Source: Spirochaetaceae bacterium (GTDB lineage: Bacteria > Spirochaetota > Spirochaetia > Treponematales > Breznakiellaceae). Taken from it: a DNA stretch of 13,163 nucleotides. Positions 12,956 to 13,163 of this stretch are shown here, piece by piece. Below the pieces are notes generated by a model. That model was not told the DNA's origin. It searched no databases and worked only from the letters and a program-made list of their open reading frames with translations. Within the stretch, counting starts at the first letter, position 1. Every line of letters starts with the position of its first letter. The position numbers and the translations under genes were made by a program. The stretch spans positions 1 through 13,163 of the forward strand of contig JAITKQ010000130.1 in the NCBI GenBank assembly GCA_031278295.1, read 5' to 3'.

Positions 12956-13072
12956 GCCCGCCAGCCCCGCCAGCGGGTTTAAAGTCCGCTACGCGGTAGC
13001 ATCCCGCAGGCGGGCTTCGGGTTCTGCCGTCGCTCCGCAAAAGGCGATAGGCATACGCGGCTGTAGGCGGGG
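12956..13072 (+). repeat. intergenic repeat, copy B of about 117 bp
   Basis: Second copy of the 12674-12790 element, same orientation and length, differing by scattered substitutions. Beyond it, 13073-13163 shows no supported gene. Confidence 0.8.
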
Positions 13073-13163
13073 CGCTTGATCGTAAGGTAAAACCGCCGCC
13101 GGGCAGCAGGCGCGATAGACAAGACGGCGAAAAAATGTCATTGTTAGGCATGGATTCTGAAAA

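Noticed and set aside
12891..13151. An 86-codon minus-strand open frame
   Set aside because: It is the translation of repeat copy B and shares words such as DGRTR and RVAD with the repeat copy A translation; no family resemblance or start signal.

Overview
The window looks like a chromosomal stretch of a GC-rich spirochaete, most likely a Treponema relative from a gut. This is inferred from gene content, not from a marker gene: a run of lipoproteins with spirochaete-style lipoboxes, GLUG-repeat proteins, a coiled-coil PD-(D/E)XK family protein, the first codons of an Rpn-family nuclease, and intergenic repeats built on CGCGAAT. No rRNA, tRNA, CRISPR array or complete mobile element was found.

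Positions 1-53 hold the start of an Rpn-like gene that runs off the left edge on the minus strand. Positions 238-8013 hold five minus-strand lipoprotein genes. In transcription order they are: a BIG2 plus beta-helix protein (8013-6436), a large GLUG protein (6343-4295), a protein with a fibronectin III domain and a C-terminal domain I call DX (4201-2681), a smaller GLUG protein (2462-1047), and a short lipoprotein that is essentially DX alone (1050-238). The order GLUG, DX, GLUG, DX suggests an old duplication of a two-gene unit. The last pair overlaps by ATGA. All five should be exported, lipidated and exposed at a membrane surface. No substrate or function can be assigned.

Positions 8014-9065 have no intact gene. 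They hold hairpins, a run of 15 G, what looks like a decayed PadR regulator fragment, and the frameshifted 5' end of an IS transposase with its ribosome binding site intact. Next, on the plus strand, come a coiled-coil PD-(D/E)XK protein (9066-9602) and epmA, the EF-P lysyl-modification enzyme (9794-10810), which carries a perfect 14-bp inverted repeat inside its coding sequence. After a convergent intergenic region with a run of 14 G and a 20-bp repeat that overlaps the epmA stop codon, an NhaC-family Na+/H+ antiporter gene lies on the minus strand (12601-11036). The remaining 560 bases upstream of it hold two copies of a roughly 117-bp repeat and CGCGAAT-type inverted repeats.

The best candidate for something undescribed is the duplicated GLUG/DX lipoprotein pair and its shared DX domain. 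The other genes are housekeeping or known accessory families.
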